Source: Batrachochytrium dendrobatidis JAM81
Lineage: Eukaryota; Chytridiomycota; Chytridiomycetes; Rhizophydiales
DNA length: 64,000 nt
NCBI RefSeq assembly: GCF_000203795.2
Contig: NW_006281101.1
Location: forward strand, 1,575,279-1,639,278
Direction of reading: 5' to 3'
Positions 12,971 through 25,252 of the stretch are shown in pieces (the stretch's first letter is position 1; the number at the start of each line of letters is the position of its first letter). The notes beneath the pieces were generated by a model. The model was not told the DNA's origin and did not search any database. It saw only the letters and a list, made by a program, of their open reading frames with translations. A program made the translations under genes and the position numbers.

Positions 12971-14918
12971 ATGGATTCCAAATGGATGCATTCGAACGAT
13001 AGTCTGTTGGCAACAGTGTTTTGTCAGAACTGTGGACAGCCATTGAAGCTAGACTCTTCTCTGCTGAAACATCACTCTACGGAAGAGGCCATGGGTGAGC
13101 ATTGGGTTGAATGCATGACCCAAGTTGCTGTTGGAATGATGGACTGATGTCAAGTGTAGCTTCGTTAGATATTCATGACACTGAGTCCAGTCAACGACGA
13201 ACTGGTCGGTTCTTTCTGCCTGACACTCAACACTCATGCACTCATAGTTCCAGTCGTAGTCTGTTGGCTCATACTGGTCACAATGCTACACTTCGACGAT
13301 CTTCCTTTCCCTATCGATCCGCTCGTGCTGCTCCCGACTCGGACCCAGAATCCCAGCAGTCCAACACCATCACAGATTCGTTTGTGATGCTTCCTCGAGA
13401 TCTATCTCAGTCTGATGCTCAACCCCAACTGGATTCATCCTCAGTTCCACCTCTACCTCATACACCCTCTCAGTCTACTCTAGACCCACCAGAAGACCAC
13501 AGAGGAAACTTGAGTCATAGACTCAAAGTTGCCAACAAGCTGTTTACACTCGTGTCGGATTCAGCCCACACCGAAACAAGAGTCGATCATCCTCTGTGTC
13601 TGGACTGTGCAGATGAAGTCGTGGCTCGTCTAGAAAAAACAGTAGGAGATGCTATCCTAGAACGAGATACGTATCAAGGATTCCTAGACGGACTCTCCCA
13701 CACCGATTCACACGATCCAACCCAAGAACCCATCACCCAAGAAGAATTGAATCAAGTAAGCCGTATTGGTTGTCGTATATCTGTCTACCGTGTTACTGAC
13801 ATGTTGCATCCAGTTGAGGTTAAGAGAAAAGAGTGCTTTGGAGGATTTGATGGATCTTGAACGAGAGAATGAGCAGATTCTAAAAGATCTTGATATGGCT
13901 CAGTTGGATTTGGATGCTGTGGATGAACTAGAAAAAAGGTGAATGCATTCTTCATCATCCTTGTTGTCGTCTTGTATTGACAGTGTGTTGGTATATCTAT
14001 GAGTAGTTATTGGCAAGATATGAATAGTCTAGAACGAGAGTTGTCCAACTATCAGAACCAATTGGAAAGTATCAACCTCAAATACGATCAAGCAACAAAA
14101 CGTTTAGAAGTACTAAGCAAAACCAATGTTTTGCAAGATGCGTTTCGTATATGGCATGATGGACCATTTGGCACCATCAATGGATTACGTCTAGGAAGAC
14201 TGTCAAACATTCATGCAAGTACAATAATTTAAACTCGTCAAAATGGAATGTTTGAGTCAACTAACAAGCATATAGGTTGAATGGAGTGAAATCAATGCTG
14301 CCATGGGCCAGACTGTATTTTTACTCGACACATTGGCTACTAAACTCAGTTTTCTTTTTGTAAAGTAAATAACCATGAATTCATTTTAATGCCATTAAAA
14401 TGACTGGATTGTAACCTTGACTATTTTAATGCATTGCTATAGTTATCGACTATTACCCATGGGCTCATTTTCAAAAATTGAGCGAATAGATGGCGAAAAG
14501 TACATATACGAACTGTAAGTTGAATCTGCAATTTGAATGATTTCAAATACCAAGCCATTCTATTGACTGAAGCTATACAATTAGATATGGATCGAGTGAT
14601 ATTGTTGGCATGATATTCTGGAACAGAAGGTTTGACTTTGGACTGATTGCGTTCCTCAACTGCGTGCAGCAATTGGGAGATTTTGCCGAGCAACATGATT
14701 CTAGATTTCGACTTCCATACAGGTAACATTGAATGCATGAGTTGATTAGCAGATGATTCAATACTGACACGATGATTAGAATTAACAAGGACAAGATTGG
14801 AGATGCATCGATCCGATTGCAATTCAACCAAGATGAAGCCTGGACAAAGGCACTCAAATACACGCTGATCAATGTCAAGTGGATGCTAGCATTCTGCTGT
14901 AGTCGAATAGCAACATAG
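12971..14918 (+). CDS. ATG6: Beclin-1 / ATG6 / Vps30 autophagy protein
   Basis: Exon 1 begins at 12971 and carries the zinc-ribbon-like CQNCGQPLKLD signature of the Beclin N-terminus. A long second exon follows at about 13125-13755, Ser/Pro/His-rich and disordered, containing a second CxxC (CLDCAD). The coiled coil (LRLREKSALEDLMDLERENE, then YWQDMNSLERELSNYQNQLE) leads into the BARA domain: WSEINAAMGQTVFLLDTLA, YRLLPMGS, then FWNRRFDFGLIAFLNCVQQ and SRFRLPYR. The last exon ends at 14918. Beclin/Atg6 is a subunit of the Vps34 PI3-kinase complexes for autophagy and endosomal sorting. The spliced protein is about 500 aa, similar to other fungal Atg6 proteins. Confidence 0.92.
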
Positions 14919-15016
14919 CAGAATACAATTGTTTAATAAAGATCCAAACTGCAGTCAGGGTGATGTTGCAAGTGTGATGCTTTTACACCTTGAACTATTC
15001 TTACCAGCGTTTCATC

Positions 15017-16984
15017 ATGTCGTCTGCTGTCCTACCGTCGATATGGTTTCTGTCTGCACCTGGAAAGCCATCCAAGCAAGAAGCTGTCGCTTCTCTCAAG
15101 GACGCTATTGCGTCCAAGAATGCTGACTATGCCGAGGTGTTCCCATACACTCTGCCTGACTTTAAAGTATTCAACATCAACCCTAAACTCATGGCATGCA
15201 ATCACTTGTCTCAACTATTGTCTACTATTCTAGGTCGGCACTTTGGATACGTTGGTAGTGCTCTCTGATGACCTGGCTAAAACTGACCAAATGCTAGAAG
15301 CCAGTGTCGTCAAGATTGCAGATGGTCTCAAAGGCTTGCTCAACCAGGATTTAGTTCAGTGGAAGTCCAGTCTGGTTATTGGAGACAGTTGAGTTCACTT
15401 GTCTTGAATTCTAATCTGTTCAAGTCTCCGAGTGTCTCAATACTGCTGTGATGAAGAGCTGTTGGACTATTGTCCTCACTGCCATTCTACTCGTGTCTTG
15501 AACTCTTCCAATGCACTGGCAAGGGTCATCCCTTTTAACACCAGCCCTTGCATTCATATTTTACATTCTCTATCCGTTACTGATCGTTGATATGTATATG
15601 AATAGAGAAAATTGAGACTTATCTCAAGTCTTTTCAGTGGAATAGCATGAAATATCGATCTGACAAGACTCTGCGTGAGATTGCCGACACAATCATACAG
15701 GTATTTAATATTCATACATTTTAAACTGTTCAATGCTAACTCTTGGAATTTTTTCATCTGGTTTATTCCAATCTGTGTGTACATGGATGTGCTATTAGGA
15801 GGTTAGCTCAATTGATACATTGATGAAGACTAAATCTCAGGTATATTCTCAGGTCAAGGGTGTATTGCAGGGAATTCAACGTAAATCCAGGTAATCGTAT
15901 TTTGGCCTTTTATTAAAACCGCCTTTGGCTCGATACATGTTCATTTTATGTTGGCATCATATTGATTTTGGATTTTAGTGGAAACCTTGCTGTACGAACA
16001 CTCGGAGATGTGGTCAAAAAGGAAATGTTTGTGCTGGACTCGGAATACATGGCAACGTTGCTTGTTGCTGTTCCCAAGTATGCACAATTTGATCATGTCA
16101 CAGTTGATGGATTCATATCCCTAAACACTAATGTATTTCCCATTTTAGACACTCTACCAAAGAATGGTTGAGCGATTATGAAACACTTACTCAAATGGTT
16201 GTACCTCGATCTACAGTGTAAGATTTATCAAGTTGTGCATCCACCACTGCTATCAAGAGATTGACATGTTTGGGTCATATCTAGTAAAATTGTAGAAGAC
16301 GACGAGTATGTGCTGTTTTCAGTTACATTGTTTCAGCGAGTCATTGAAGAATTCTCCAACAAGGCTCGCGAACGCAAGTATATTGTTCGTGATTTCAAAT
16401 GGGATCCTGAGCGACTTTCAGCTGATAAGAAACAGCTAGCTGACCTGACTGCTGCCGAGCGTGAGCAATGGGTGTGTTGTGTTCAATTGTATAACTTATC
16501 AACACCAAATTGTTGGCTGACTATTCTCAACATCATACTATAGTCAACATTGCTCAGACTTTCAAAAACCAATTTTGGAGAACTGTATTCATGCTGGATA
16601 CATATCAAGGCACTCCGATTGTTTGTTGAATCTATTCTACGATATGGTCTACCACCCAATTTTCAACCCATTACTGTCATGGTAAGCTACAGATCTTTTG
16701 TTTCATATATATGTATTGTTGCCATCTGATTCTGTCGATAGCTTGCTATGGAATACAAACTCGTAATGAACCTTCATGTTTGTTAGGCTAAACCCAAACA
16801 CGAGAAGCGTGTTCGTGACACTTTCAATAAACTCTATGCCAATGCAGACGGATCACAAAAGTCTGGCGACGCTGCTGCTGCTGCCGCTGCTGCAGACGCA
16901 GGTATGGATGAAAACATGCAAATGCTACTTGGCGAAAAGGATTATTGTCCTGCTGTGATCTTCCCTATCAATACCATTGGCTAA
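15017..16984 (+). CDS. VMA5: V-type H+-ATPase subunit C
   Basis: At least eight exons. The N-terminus [14 protein letters not shown] is characteristic. Later segments are [104 protein letters not shown] and the C-terminal [11 protein letters not shown]. Subunit C links the V1 and V0 sectors and detaches during reversible disassembly of the vacuolar proton pump. The exon 2/3 junction near 15387-15606 is uncertain because the best donor (A|GTTGAG) is weak. A short Ala-rich run sits in a C-terminal loop near 16870-16905, at the place where homologues vary in length. Confidence 0.92.
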
Positions 16985-17211
16985 ATACATGATATGAGGA
17001 TTTAGCATTTATTTGGATGAAAATAAAAAGTACTCATTTCAAGCATTTCACGAGATTGGCAGTTTATTATACGGTTTGACATCTTTAGTGATTCATGTCA
17101 TATTTACAGTCGTATTCCCAAACTAAAACTCTTCAACTTGAATAAAAATCCAAAAGAAATTTATTTTTTCTGGTTCATCATGATTGTTTTCCAATAAAAA
17201 TAAGCAAATTG

Positions 17212-18242
17212 TTAATGGTTCAATTGAAGAATATTGGCTTGAATAAGCTGGTCTTGAGTTTTGCGCTAAAAACAAAACCAACAATCAGTCTACCGTGAAG
17301 ATGACAAGTGGTTGAATAGGATGAATGAAACGTTTTGGGCTATAGAGGATATGCTTACTTCCGATAAACTACGACCAAGATGGGTTTTGAGCTGGGCCAT
17401 TTTGAGCTCCTCTTGTTTGGCCTTGAATCGTTAATCCATTATACACTATCATTAGTATTTTACCACCAGCCATACATGGTGATTTATATCATGCTATATT
17501 ACTTGGAGGGATGCATCAACAAGGGTACTTTTGAGAATATTATGATCAATAAGCTCTTGGAAAGGAGGTCGGTTTGAAATGCTTTTCCTGAGTGCATCCT
17601 ATAGTTCAAATACATTTTATTACAAAATGTTAAACTCATGCCAATGCAGTAATAGTTGAAACCCTATTTTGAATTCAATAAGATTGACTTGTAGATTTGA
17701 ACTCACCTCAATAATGGTTTTTTTGAGTTGCTCTTGAGTAGCAGAGATTCTCCCAGAAATTTGATCATCTACCAAAAAGTTTAAAATCAATCTACAGATT
17801 GTGCAATCTAGAAACCATCACATCAATAGGGTTAAAAACACTACTTTTGAGAATATTTTGCTCCACAAGTTCTTGAGCCTGGGGTCGTGCAGCAATAGAG
17901 TTTTTGAGTGTATCCTAAACCATTCATAATGAAATCCATTTAAACTTGTCTAAACCCTCCATATGACAATGTTTGCATTAGATACCTCAAGCAGCTGTTT
18001 TTTAAGCTGTTCTTGTGCAGCCACAAGCTTTCCCGAAACGTCAGCTACGTAATAAGCGTGAGACACTTGAAAACAGCATTTAAACAGTTCATTGGATATG
18101 CATCCTGGTGTATACTCGAACCTTTCATAATATTACGCTCAATCAAGTCGTCTTTGGTGGGGCGTGTATCCAACAAGTCTTCCAAAGCTTCAAACCGTTT
18201 CAGACCAGATCCTTTAAGGTCGAGATTAGACTCGTCAGCCAC
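17212..18242 (-). CDS. RPEL-repeat protein (predicted G-actin binder)
   Basis: Seven exons fit with perfect frame: 18122-18242, 17986-18044, 17845-17914, 17707-17768, 17503-17598, 17359-17421 and 17212-17265, about 174 aa. The protein is almost entirely RPEL repeats. Three match the motif well: RPTKDDLIERNIMK, RPQAQELVEQNILK and RPPFQELIDHNILK. The fourth, C-terminal one is degenerate: RKTQDQLIQANILQ. Between them run helices of the form (S)G-(K/R)-(L/I)-x-A-x-QEQLKK. RPEL motifs bind monomeric actin in MRTF and Phactr proteins. No SAP, zipper or phosphatase-binding domain is present, so this is a minimal RPEL protein, probably sensing or buffering G-actin. Exon boundaries follow the repeat period, suggesting growth by exon duplication. 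Confidence 0.85.
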
Positions 18243-18586
18243 AAGCCCCTTGTTGGCTGGTTATAAATGATTGTTGTAATAACATGTAGTGTATGGATTG
18301 AGTAGTGTTAGATATCAGCAAGATACACTCAACAGTAAAGCTTCAAGCACAAATAACCAAGCAAAACCAGGGTTATCTATAGGTTTTACAACCGTAATAG
18401 ACCGCTGGTTAAAAGCTTCAACTAGATTTCATATTTAGTATCTGAATCTGAGAACAATAAAGCATACCAACAGAACGTAAAATATTGTTTGAAGGACGAT
18501 ACCCATCGGCACCAGTAGTAGTATTGGTTCGTGAACGACGTATTGTAGTGGACATTGGAGTTGTTTGAATGTTGGTTGCTGATAGT

Positions 18587-18939
18587 TTACTGCCGTATTC
18601 ACGTAAAATGAAACACTAGATAAAGATGTCAAAACGCATAATAAACTACCAGTTTCATGAAATGATAATTTCCACCACATTGTCTGGTCAATATTATCAT
18701 TTGAACTGCTTGATAAAGTTGTATTGACAACATCAAACCAGTTGACCTCAATATATGGATTGAAATGCATGAATCTGGTGATTGTATGTATGACTACTAT
18801 ATAGTCTGAAATGGTCTGAAATGAGTCATTCTAATGTAAAACTATTGATTGTGTGCATCATAATAAATATTATGTTGATTAGCAAGTCGAGTGTTTATTC
18901 AAGTCAATCTGTAATACAGATGTTGCGTGAATACGATTA
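18587..18939 (-). repeat. MITE-like inverted-repeat element, copy A (deletion derivative)
   Basis: The ends are CGTATTCACGTAAAATGAA at 18594 and GCGTGAATACG near 18925-18935, inverted relative to each other. The interior is nearly identical, in reverse orientation, to the copies at 50005 and 56523. It lacks about 60 bases near the right end, and the deletion has short direct repeats (TGTAT) at its edges. It carries the start of the open frame beginning MHFNPYIEVNWFD that all three copies share. In this copy the frame continues outside the element. It lies between the RPEL gene and SCO1. Confidence 0.75.
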
Positions 18940-19239
18940 AATTATTGCATTTTCATGAATAATTTGTCCAATAAATTGGAAAATGTTCAAGGCAAGCCAA
19001 GAATATATCTTTTAGCTGTAGATACTGCATTGTGATGCCAACCATTTCAACTCATACTATTTGTGCATACAACTATTCAGAGTATCGTTCAATCCACTTT
19101 GTTTCGCTCACAGCAATCAGTGACATGTGCTGCATTACCTGCAAAACCTCTGCCAAGTCTGTGTCGTTTTAGCACTCTTTCTCGAACTGCATGCATATCG
19201 AAACCCTCTACTTTATTGTGGACAACTCGAGTCCGTTTT

Positions 19240-20314
19240 ATGATACCTGATAGAGTTTCGTCTATTCGTAGTCTGTCAACGTTGGATACTCCAACCAAAG
19301 CACCCAAAGTTGAAACCACGCCGGAAGATATGAAGGTAGTTTACAACCTTTCAATGATATCCAAGTCTAATTTAGATCAACATCACTGTTTTGATTGCGA
19401 TCATAAACTGGATCACTGACGACATGCTGATACATCTGTTCTATGTTGCAATCGAGTGCTAACCTTTATTAAATCAATCTAGCGAATGACCAAAAAAAGC
19501 GTGGTGTTCTTTTTGATCTCTGGTGTTGTTTTACTCGCTTACTTTTACTATGAACAGCAGCAGGCCAAGGCTGAACAGGAAGCAAAAAAGTCTGAGGGAG
19601 TCGGTAAGCCTAAAGTTGGTGGTCCATTTTCGCTTGTCGATCAAACTGGTCGTCCAGTCACAGATCTAGACTATCGTGGTAAATACATGCTCCTGTATTT
19701 TGGATATACGTTTTGTCCTGATGTGTGTCCAGAGGAGCTTGAAAAAATGGCCGAGATTGTCGATTTCCTCAGTAAGTGTTGTGCGATTTACAGATGATCT
19801 GCAATCGATTTTATCCTACTCGGTACTCATACTTGTGAATGCTAGATGGTATGGAGGGATACTCGCAGGAAACAATTGTGCCTATTTTCGTCTCATGCGA
19901 TCCAAAGAGAGATTCTGTCGAGTCAATTCGTGAATACCTTCAAGGTAGGTTTAAATCTGCCATGAATTGTATGGGTTTCATGTTATCACTTGGAAACTTG
20001 CTCAATGTTATCATTACTATTTGGATTGCTTGCTAGATTTCCACCCCAAATTCATTGGTTTAACCGGCACCTACAACCAAATCCGTCGTATAGCAAAAGC
20101 GTATCGTTTGTATTTTAGTGCTCCTCCACAGGCTGTTGACGAAGATGAAACAGACTACTTGGTTGATCACTCCATTTTCTTTTACCTTGTTGGTCCAGAT
20201 GGAGTGTATATTTCCCATTTTGGAAAAAACGAGACTGCCGAAGAGGTTACACTTAAAATCATTGACCATATTAAACAAGGACGGACTACGCGAGATCTGT
20301 TTTCCAAAAACTAA
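19240..20314 (+). CDS. SCO1: Cytochrome c oxidase copper chaperone SCO1/SCO2
   Basis: Exons run from the first exon to 19335, then 19483-19771, 19846-19944 and 20037-20314. A single membrane helix ([17 protein letters not shown]) is followed by the thioredoxin-like domain [29 protein letters not shown] with the copper-binding CxxxC, and the distal copper ligand His in [14 protein letters not shown]. The protein sits in the inner mitochondrial membrane and delivers copper to Cox2. The start is uncertain. The reading frame is open and Ser/Arg/Leu-rich (presequence-like) back to about 19036, but contains no ATG before 19240. The true start may be in an undetected upstream exon. Confidence 0.92.
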
Positions 20315-20402
20315 TACTAAACTTGGTAGAGCATCGTTACAACGATTGACAGTATTTAACAATCAAGTTTGAATAAAATGATATTTGAACGGTGTTGAGT
20401 AA

Positions 20403-21312
20403 CTATACATCAACTGCTTTATTCAATTTCGGATCTATTAACGTAGCATTAAAGTCATTTGGCACAGATATTGGGGTGATTCCGAGATGCTCCAAAACAA
20501 CATCCTGATCAAGCTCAAACAAATCCTCGTACATGACATTCATCAAATAAGAGCAGTTTCCGCCATTATGTACTGCCCAAGGAACATAATGATTAAACAA
20601 ATGCTCTCTTTCATGCTGAGATAGTCGGAGTGGTCCTACCAACGCACTGAGGAATGTCACAGGTAGTCCAGTTTGCATAAATTCAAACCATTTCACAGCA
20701 ATCTCTGCCTCGACAGTAATGGGCATATCCAGCAATGTGTGCCAGAAATCATGTACCTGTCGGTATCGCAACATAACGTATGCCAGTTCTTGATCATCAA
20801 TATATTTTACCTATACGCCATGATTTAAACTACATGAATGCACAAGTCGTTTCTATGCAGACTACCAACAAACACTTACTTGGTCTCGAGAATCTGGAGT
20901 GACGTGATGTTTATCCAGAAATTCAACATAGGATCTTCCAAATGTAGTTGGAGCTAAAGATCGTAATCTATTCAAATCCACCATTTTGCTATTGATCACT
21001 GGTCGCTCTCGCAAAATACGGCGTCCTGTCTTGTCCAACAGCATTCGATCCCGAATTCGTTTGAGAACTGTATGTCCTGTTACTTCACCCAGTGCAGCCA
21101 CCATATCTATACAACAATTAGTAAGTCATTGAATCCATGTCAAGTGGTCAATCTTACCTGCTCTTGTTGGATCCCGTAGCGCAGTGAATGCAGCTCTTGT
21201 GCCAATCAGCAACTGCGACAATGGTCCTAATACAATATAAAAATAGGTTGGAATACTAGTTCCTCCATAAACTCAATTCTACTGTATGCGTACCTATCCT
21301 CTGTGCTGTCAT
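20403..21312 (-). CDS. COQ4: Ubiquinone biosynthesis protein COQ4
   Basis: Four exons: 21294-21312, 21158-21226, 20880-21106 and 20403-20810, about 240 aa. Diagnostic segments are FTALRDPTRADMVAALGEVTG, RERPVINSKMVDLNRLRSL, FLDKHHVTPDSRDQVKYIDD and the metal-site motif RQVHDFWHTLLDMP (HDxxH plus a downstream Glu). Coq4 scaffolds the coenzyme Q synthesis complex on the matrix side of the inner mitochondrial membrane. The short first exon (MTAQRI) leaves almost no presequence, so either the mature part is targeted internally or an upstream exon was missed. The gene is divergent from mEF-G, and a MITE-like element fills the shared promoter region. Confidence 0.92.
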
Positions 21313-21348
21313 GAAAATTCAGTTTGATAAAAGTATGGAAACTCAATC

Positions 21349-21730
21349 TACAGTCGTATTCACGTAAAATGAAACTTTTTTGTATTGATCTTGGAAGTGA
21401 TCAACTATTCGTTGTTATTGGAAATTGATTACTTTTGTAAAAGGTGTGTTGTATTCTAGTGTCGGATACGTTCGCGCTCTGGTTCAACACATCAAAAATG
21501 TAACAATTGTTTCCATGATGGTTGCTCAGTGTCTGATTTGGATAAAGAGAAAGATGTGGAATGTATTGAAACAAAGATGTAAACACTTGTCTTGTAGTTT
21601 TGTACAAAAATGGACACAAGATTAATCGATTAAAAGAGTTTAAACAATGTTGCTCAGTGAACTTGACACCAAATATGACTGTCAATGCATTCTGACTTGA
21701 ATGTTCCATTTTACGCAAATACAATTGTAA
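21349..21730. repeat. MITE-like inverted-repeat element, copy H
   Basis: The left end CAGTCGTATTCACGTAAAAT (21351) is matched in inverted form by CCATTTTACGCAAATAC near 21706-21722. The interior contains, on the minus strand, the block GAACCAGAGCGCGAACGTAT, close to GAACTAGATCGCGAACGTAT at about 61772 in element D. Both genes flanking it start within about 100 bp (COQ4 at 21312, mEF-G at 21832), so it occupies their divergent promoter. Confidence 0.7.
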
Positions 21731-21745
21731 GAATTTGACTATTTC

Positions 21746-21765
21746 AAATATTTGGCCAAATATTT
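21746..21765. promoter_or_regulatory. Perfect 20-bp palindrome upstream of mEF-G
   Basis: AAATATTTGGCCAAATATTT is identical to its reverse complement over all 20 bases. It lies 66 bases before the mEF-G start codon and just outside the inverted-repeat element. A dimeric transcription-factor site is possible; nothing in the sequence proves it. Confidence 0.5.
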
Positions 21766-21831
21766 CCAGTCAACGACAAAGCAATTTAAAATCAAAGTTT
21801 GAATTTTTTTTGAACGATCAAAACCATTCAA

Positions 21832-24800
21832 ATGGCTTGGAGGTCGCCATTGCTGCCTCGAATGGTTGCCATTTCAGGTCTGCTGAGTAAACAGCACACT
21901 AGACATATTTCTGAAACTAAATTAAAAATAGTTCCGATTTGCACCTTGTCGATTCGCTCAATGACTCGTCAATTCAATGTATCAGCAGTATCTAAAGCTA
22001 CGGCTGCACCTTGCCAAAATGTTGAAGCTGTCGAAGCTCCGGTCCAACCTCATGTCGATGCCGATGACTTGGTAAGCATCTTTTTAATGGTTTGGCAGTA
22101 TTTTCTAGTATTGAATGCATCATACAAAATGCTATGGGTTGATCGATCGGTCATTTGCAATGATTCAATCTTATTCAATTGCGTCAATCAGAATACAACC
22201 AGCTCTAACTAGATAACAGATTCGATTTCAACATCTACGAAATATTGGTATTTCAGCACATATTGATTCGGGTAAAACCACACTCACTGAGCGGATTCTG
22301 TTTTACACGGGACGAATCGATACTATTCATGAAGTTCGTGGAAAAGACAATGTGGGTGCCAAAATGGACTCGATGGAGCTTGAACGTGAAAAAGGCATTA
22401 CCATTCAATCGGCAGCAACATACACTTCATGGAAATCTCACGCCATTAATATTATTGACACTCCAGGTAGGACTGTATTGTGCTGGTGCAATTTGGCAGC
22501 TGTTTAATCCATGTCAAATTTGGCGTGTTCAATCACTGTAATGCTGATTTTGGGATGATTGGATAGGTCACGTTGATTTCACAATAGAGGTTGAAAGAGC
22601 ACTCCGTGTGCTTGATGGTGCCATTCTTGTTCTCTGCGCTGTTGGTGGTGTCCAGGTGTGTTTTTATGCAAATCATGCAAATCTCCTTTGGTATAACTTG
22701 GTATTGAATCTTTCATTATATGTTTATCAGAGTCAAACCATAACGGTTGATCGCCAAATGAAACGCTATAATATTCCCCGTATATGTTTTATCAACAAAA
22801 TGGACAGGTAAAGCCATTGCTGTAATGATGTAGCCTTGTATTGATTTATTGTGCTACATCCTGACTAGTTCATGCTCTCAATATTGCTATTTTTTACCTT
22901 TTATAGAGCTGGTGCCAATCCGTATCGTGTTATTGATCAAATCCGAACTAAACTTCGTATCAATGCAGTACCAGTGCAAATGCCTATTGGTGTAGAAACC
23001 AATCTTCAAGGCGTTGTTGATCTTGTTTACATGAAAGCGTATATTAATCAAGGCGTTAAAGGGTGATTTTGATTTTTGGTTTATTGGCTCTGCTTGTGTA
23101 CTATGGAATATGTGTTGACGTTTTATTTAAATCACTCTAGTGAAACGATTTCGGTTCAGGACATCCCCGCTGATCTGTTGGAAAAAGCTCAGACTATGCG
23201 CAACACGCTCATTGAAAGCATTGCCGATATTGATGAGACTATTGGAGATATATATCTGAACGAAAACGTTCCGACACCAGAGCAACTGCGCGATGCCATT
23301 CGCCGTGTTACGATTTCCCGCACTTTTGTTCCAGTATTTATGGGATCTGCATATCACAACAGAGGCGTACAGCCTCTTCTTGATGGTGTGTTGGATTATC
23401 TTCCCGCACCTCACGAGGTCGACAACCACGCTCTTGATACAAAAGAAAAAGAAAAGCAAGTTGTACTCAGCTGCCAATCTAACGTACCTCTTCTCTCACT
23501 TGCATTCAAGCTGGAAGAAGGCCGGTTTGGACAACTGACATATCTGCGTATCTACCAGGGCACCATGCGTCGTGGTGATTATATCACCAATGTTCGTACT
23601 GGCAAGCGAGTCAAGGTTGCTCGTCTTGTCCGTATGCACTCCAACGAAATGGAAGATGTAGAATCTGTTGGATCGGGTGAAATCTGTGCACTTTTTGGTG
23701 TAGATTGTGCCTCGGGTGATACGTTTAGCAACGGATCTATGCAGCTTACCATGGTAAGACTTTTAGATTTATAGTTTAGCTGTTTCGAGTGACTAATTTT
23801 ATGGCATGGACTTTGCTACTCAATACCTAGACATCTATGTTTGTACCTAAACCAGTTATTTCACTTTCAATCACACCCAAAAGCAAAGAGTCTGCCAACT
23901 TTTCTAAAGCGCTTAATCGCTTTCAACGAGAAGATCCCACATTCCGTGTACATGTTGACCACGACAGCAAGCAAACCATTATTTCTGGTATGGGTGAGTT
24001 GCATCTGGAGATCTACGTTGAGCGCATGAAGCGAGAATATGGTGTCGAGTGCGCTACTGGTAAGCCACAAGTCGCATTTCGTGAAACCATTACTGCCAAG
24101 GTACACTTTGATTACCTTCACAAGAAGCAATCGGGTGGATCTGGACAATACGGTCGTGTCATTGGATACATTGAACCACTTGCTGAAGAGGATACTGGTG
24201 AAGTCGATGAAAATGGCGAACCCAAGGAACTCAAGACCCAATCATCTCCCGTCGAGTTTGAAAATCGCACTGTTGGTATGAATATTCCATACCAATACAT
24301 TCCAGCCATCGAAAAAGGATTCTACGAAGCTTGTGAAAAAGGTTCACTTGTTGGTCACAATGTCACAGGTGTACGATTCGTTTTAGAAGATGGTCAGGCA
24401 CATTTAGTCGATTCGAGTGAATTGGCATTCCGTCTTGCTACCATGTATGCATTCCGTGAATCCATCAAACAAGCCAAAGCTATTGTTCTTGAGCCTATTA
24501 TGGAAGTTTCATTGGTTGCACCTGCCGAATTCCAAGGGCCTTGTATTGCATTGCTTAATCGACGCAAAGGTACCATTCACAACTCTGAAGTTCGCGAAGA
24601 ATATCTGGAAGTCACTGCTGATGTGCCTCTTAATGACATGTTTGGATTTTCCACTGATTTGCGATCCATCACTCAGGTATGAATGATGTGTTGATGATAT
24701 TTCAGATGTTGATGACATTAGTGGTTTCTAAGATGTGTGGTATTGCATTTTAACTAGGGCAAAGGCGAATTTTCCATGACATACAAGGATCATCAGCCAG

Positions 24801-24883
24801 TCATGCCGTTTGTTCAAGAACAACTGGTCAAGGAGTATCAGATTGCCACTGGCCATGCTCCACCTGCCTCGAATAAAAAATAA
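21832..24883 (+). CDS. MEF1: Mitochondrial elongation factor G (mEF-G1)
   Basis: Exons: 21832-22071, 22220-22466, 22567-22655, 22731-22807, 22907-23062, 23141-23753, 23831-24675 and 24758-24883. The N-terminus is Arg/Ser-rich, like a mitochondrial presequence. The GTPase motifs are [10 protein letters not shown] (G1), [12 protein letters not shown] (G2), DTPGHVDFT (G3, split by an intron) and NKMDR (G4). Later EF-G domains include [30 protein letters not shown] and [15 protein letters not shown]. It drives tRNA translocation on the mitochondrial ribosome. The length, about 800 aa, is usual for mEF-G1 with its presequence. The ending ASNKK is basic. Confidence 0.95.
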
Positions 24884-25059
24884 ATACATTTTTGTCAACC
24901 TTGAAGTTGAATATACAGCCATGATTCACAAACGGAACACGAAAAAAGGCGTCTATATAATAAACCATCAATCTTATGGAATGATGTGTCGATTTACTAG
25001 ACATCATTGTGTTCATTGAACCTTTTTAGTTGATTTGGGGTTTCCCCTGATGATTGACA

Positions 25060-25212
25060 TGAAAACAACAGCTGCATTCCTAGACTGATATTTGGTTTGA
25101 ACTGAAGCGCGAGCGTATCCGAGTTTTAAAGCATTAGGAAAGCATACGAATAAACATCGTTTATCGCAAGATCCCAACTGCAAGATAAAGTGTTTTATTT
25201 TGCGTGACATAT
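25060..25212. repeat. Decayed copy of the inverted-repeat element family
   Basis: The segment shares the blocks GAAAACAACAGCTGCATTCC and GAACTGAAGCGCGAGCGTAT with element D (61692-61922) and element H. It ends in TTTTGCGTGACATA, a diverged form of the family terminus TTTTACGTGAATA. It lies just upstream of the SDR gene start at 25253. Borders are approximate. Confidence 0.5.
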
Positions 25213-25252
25213 AAACAGTTTCATCAGTTTACTACTCAAGATAGCAATTAAA

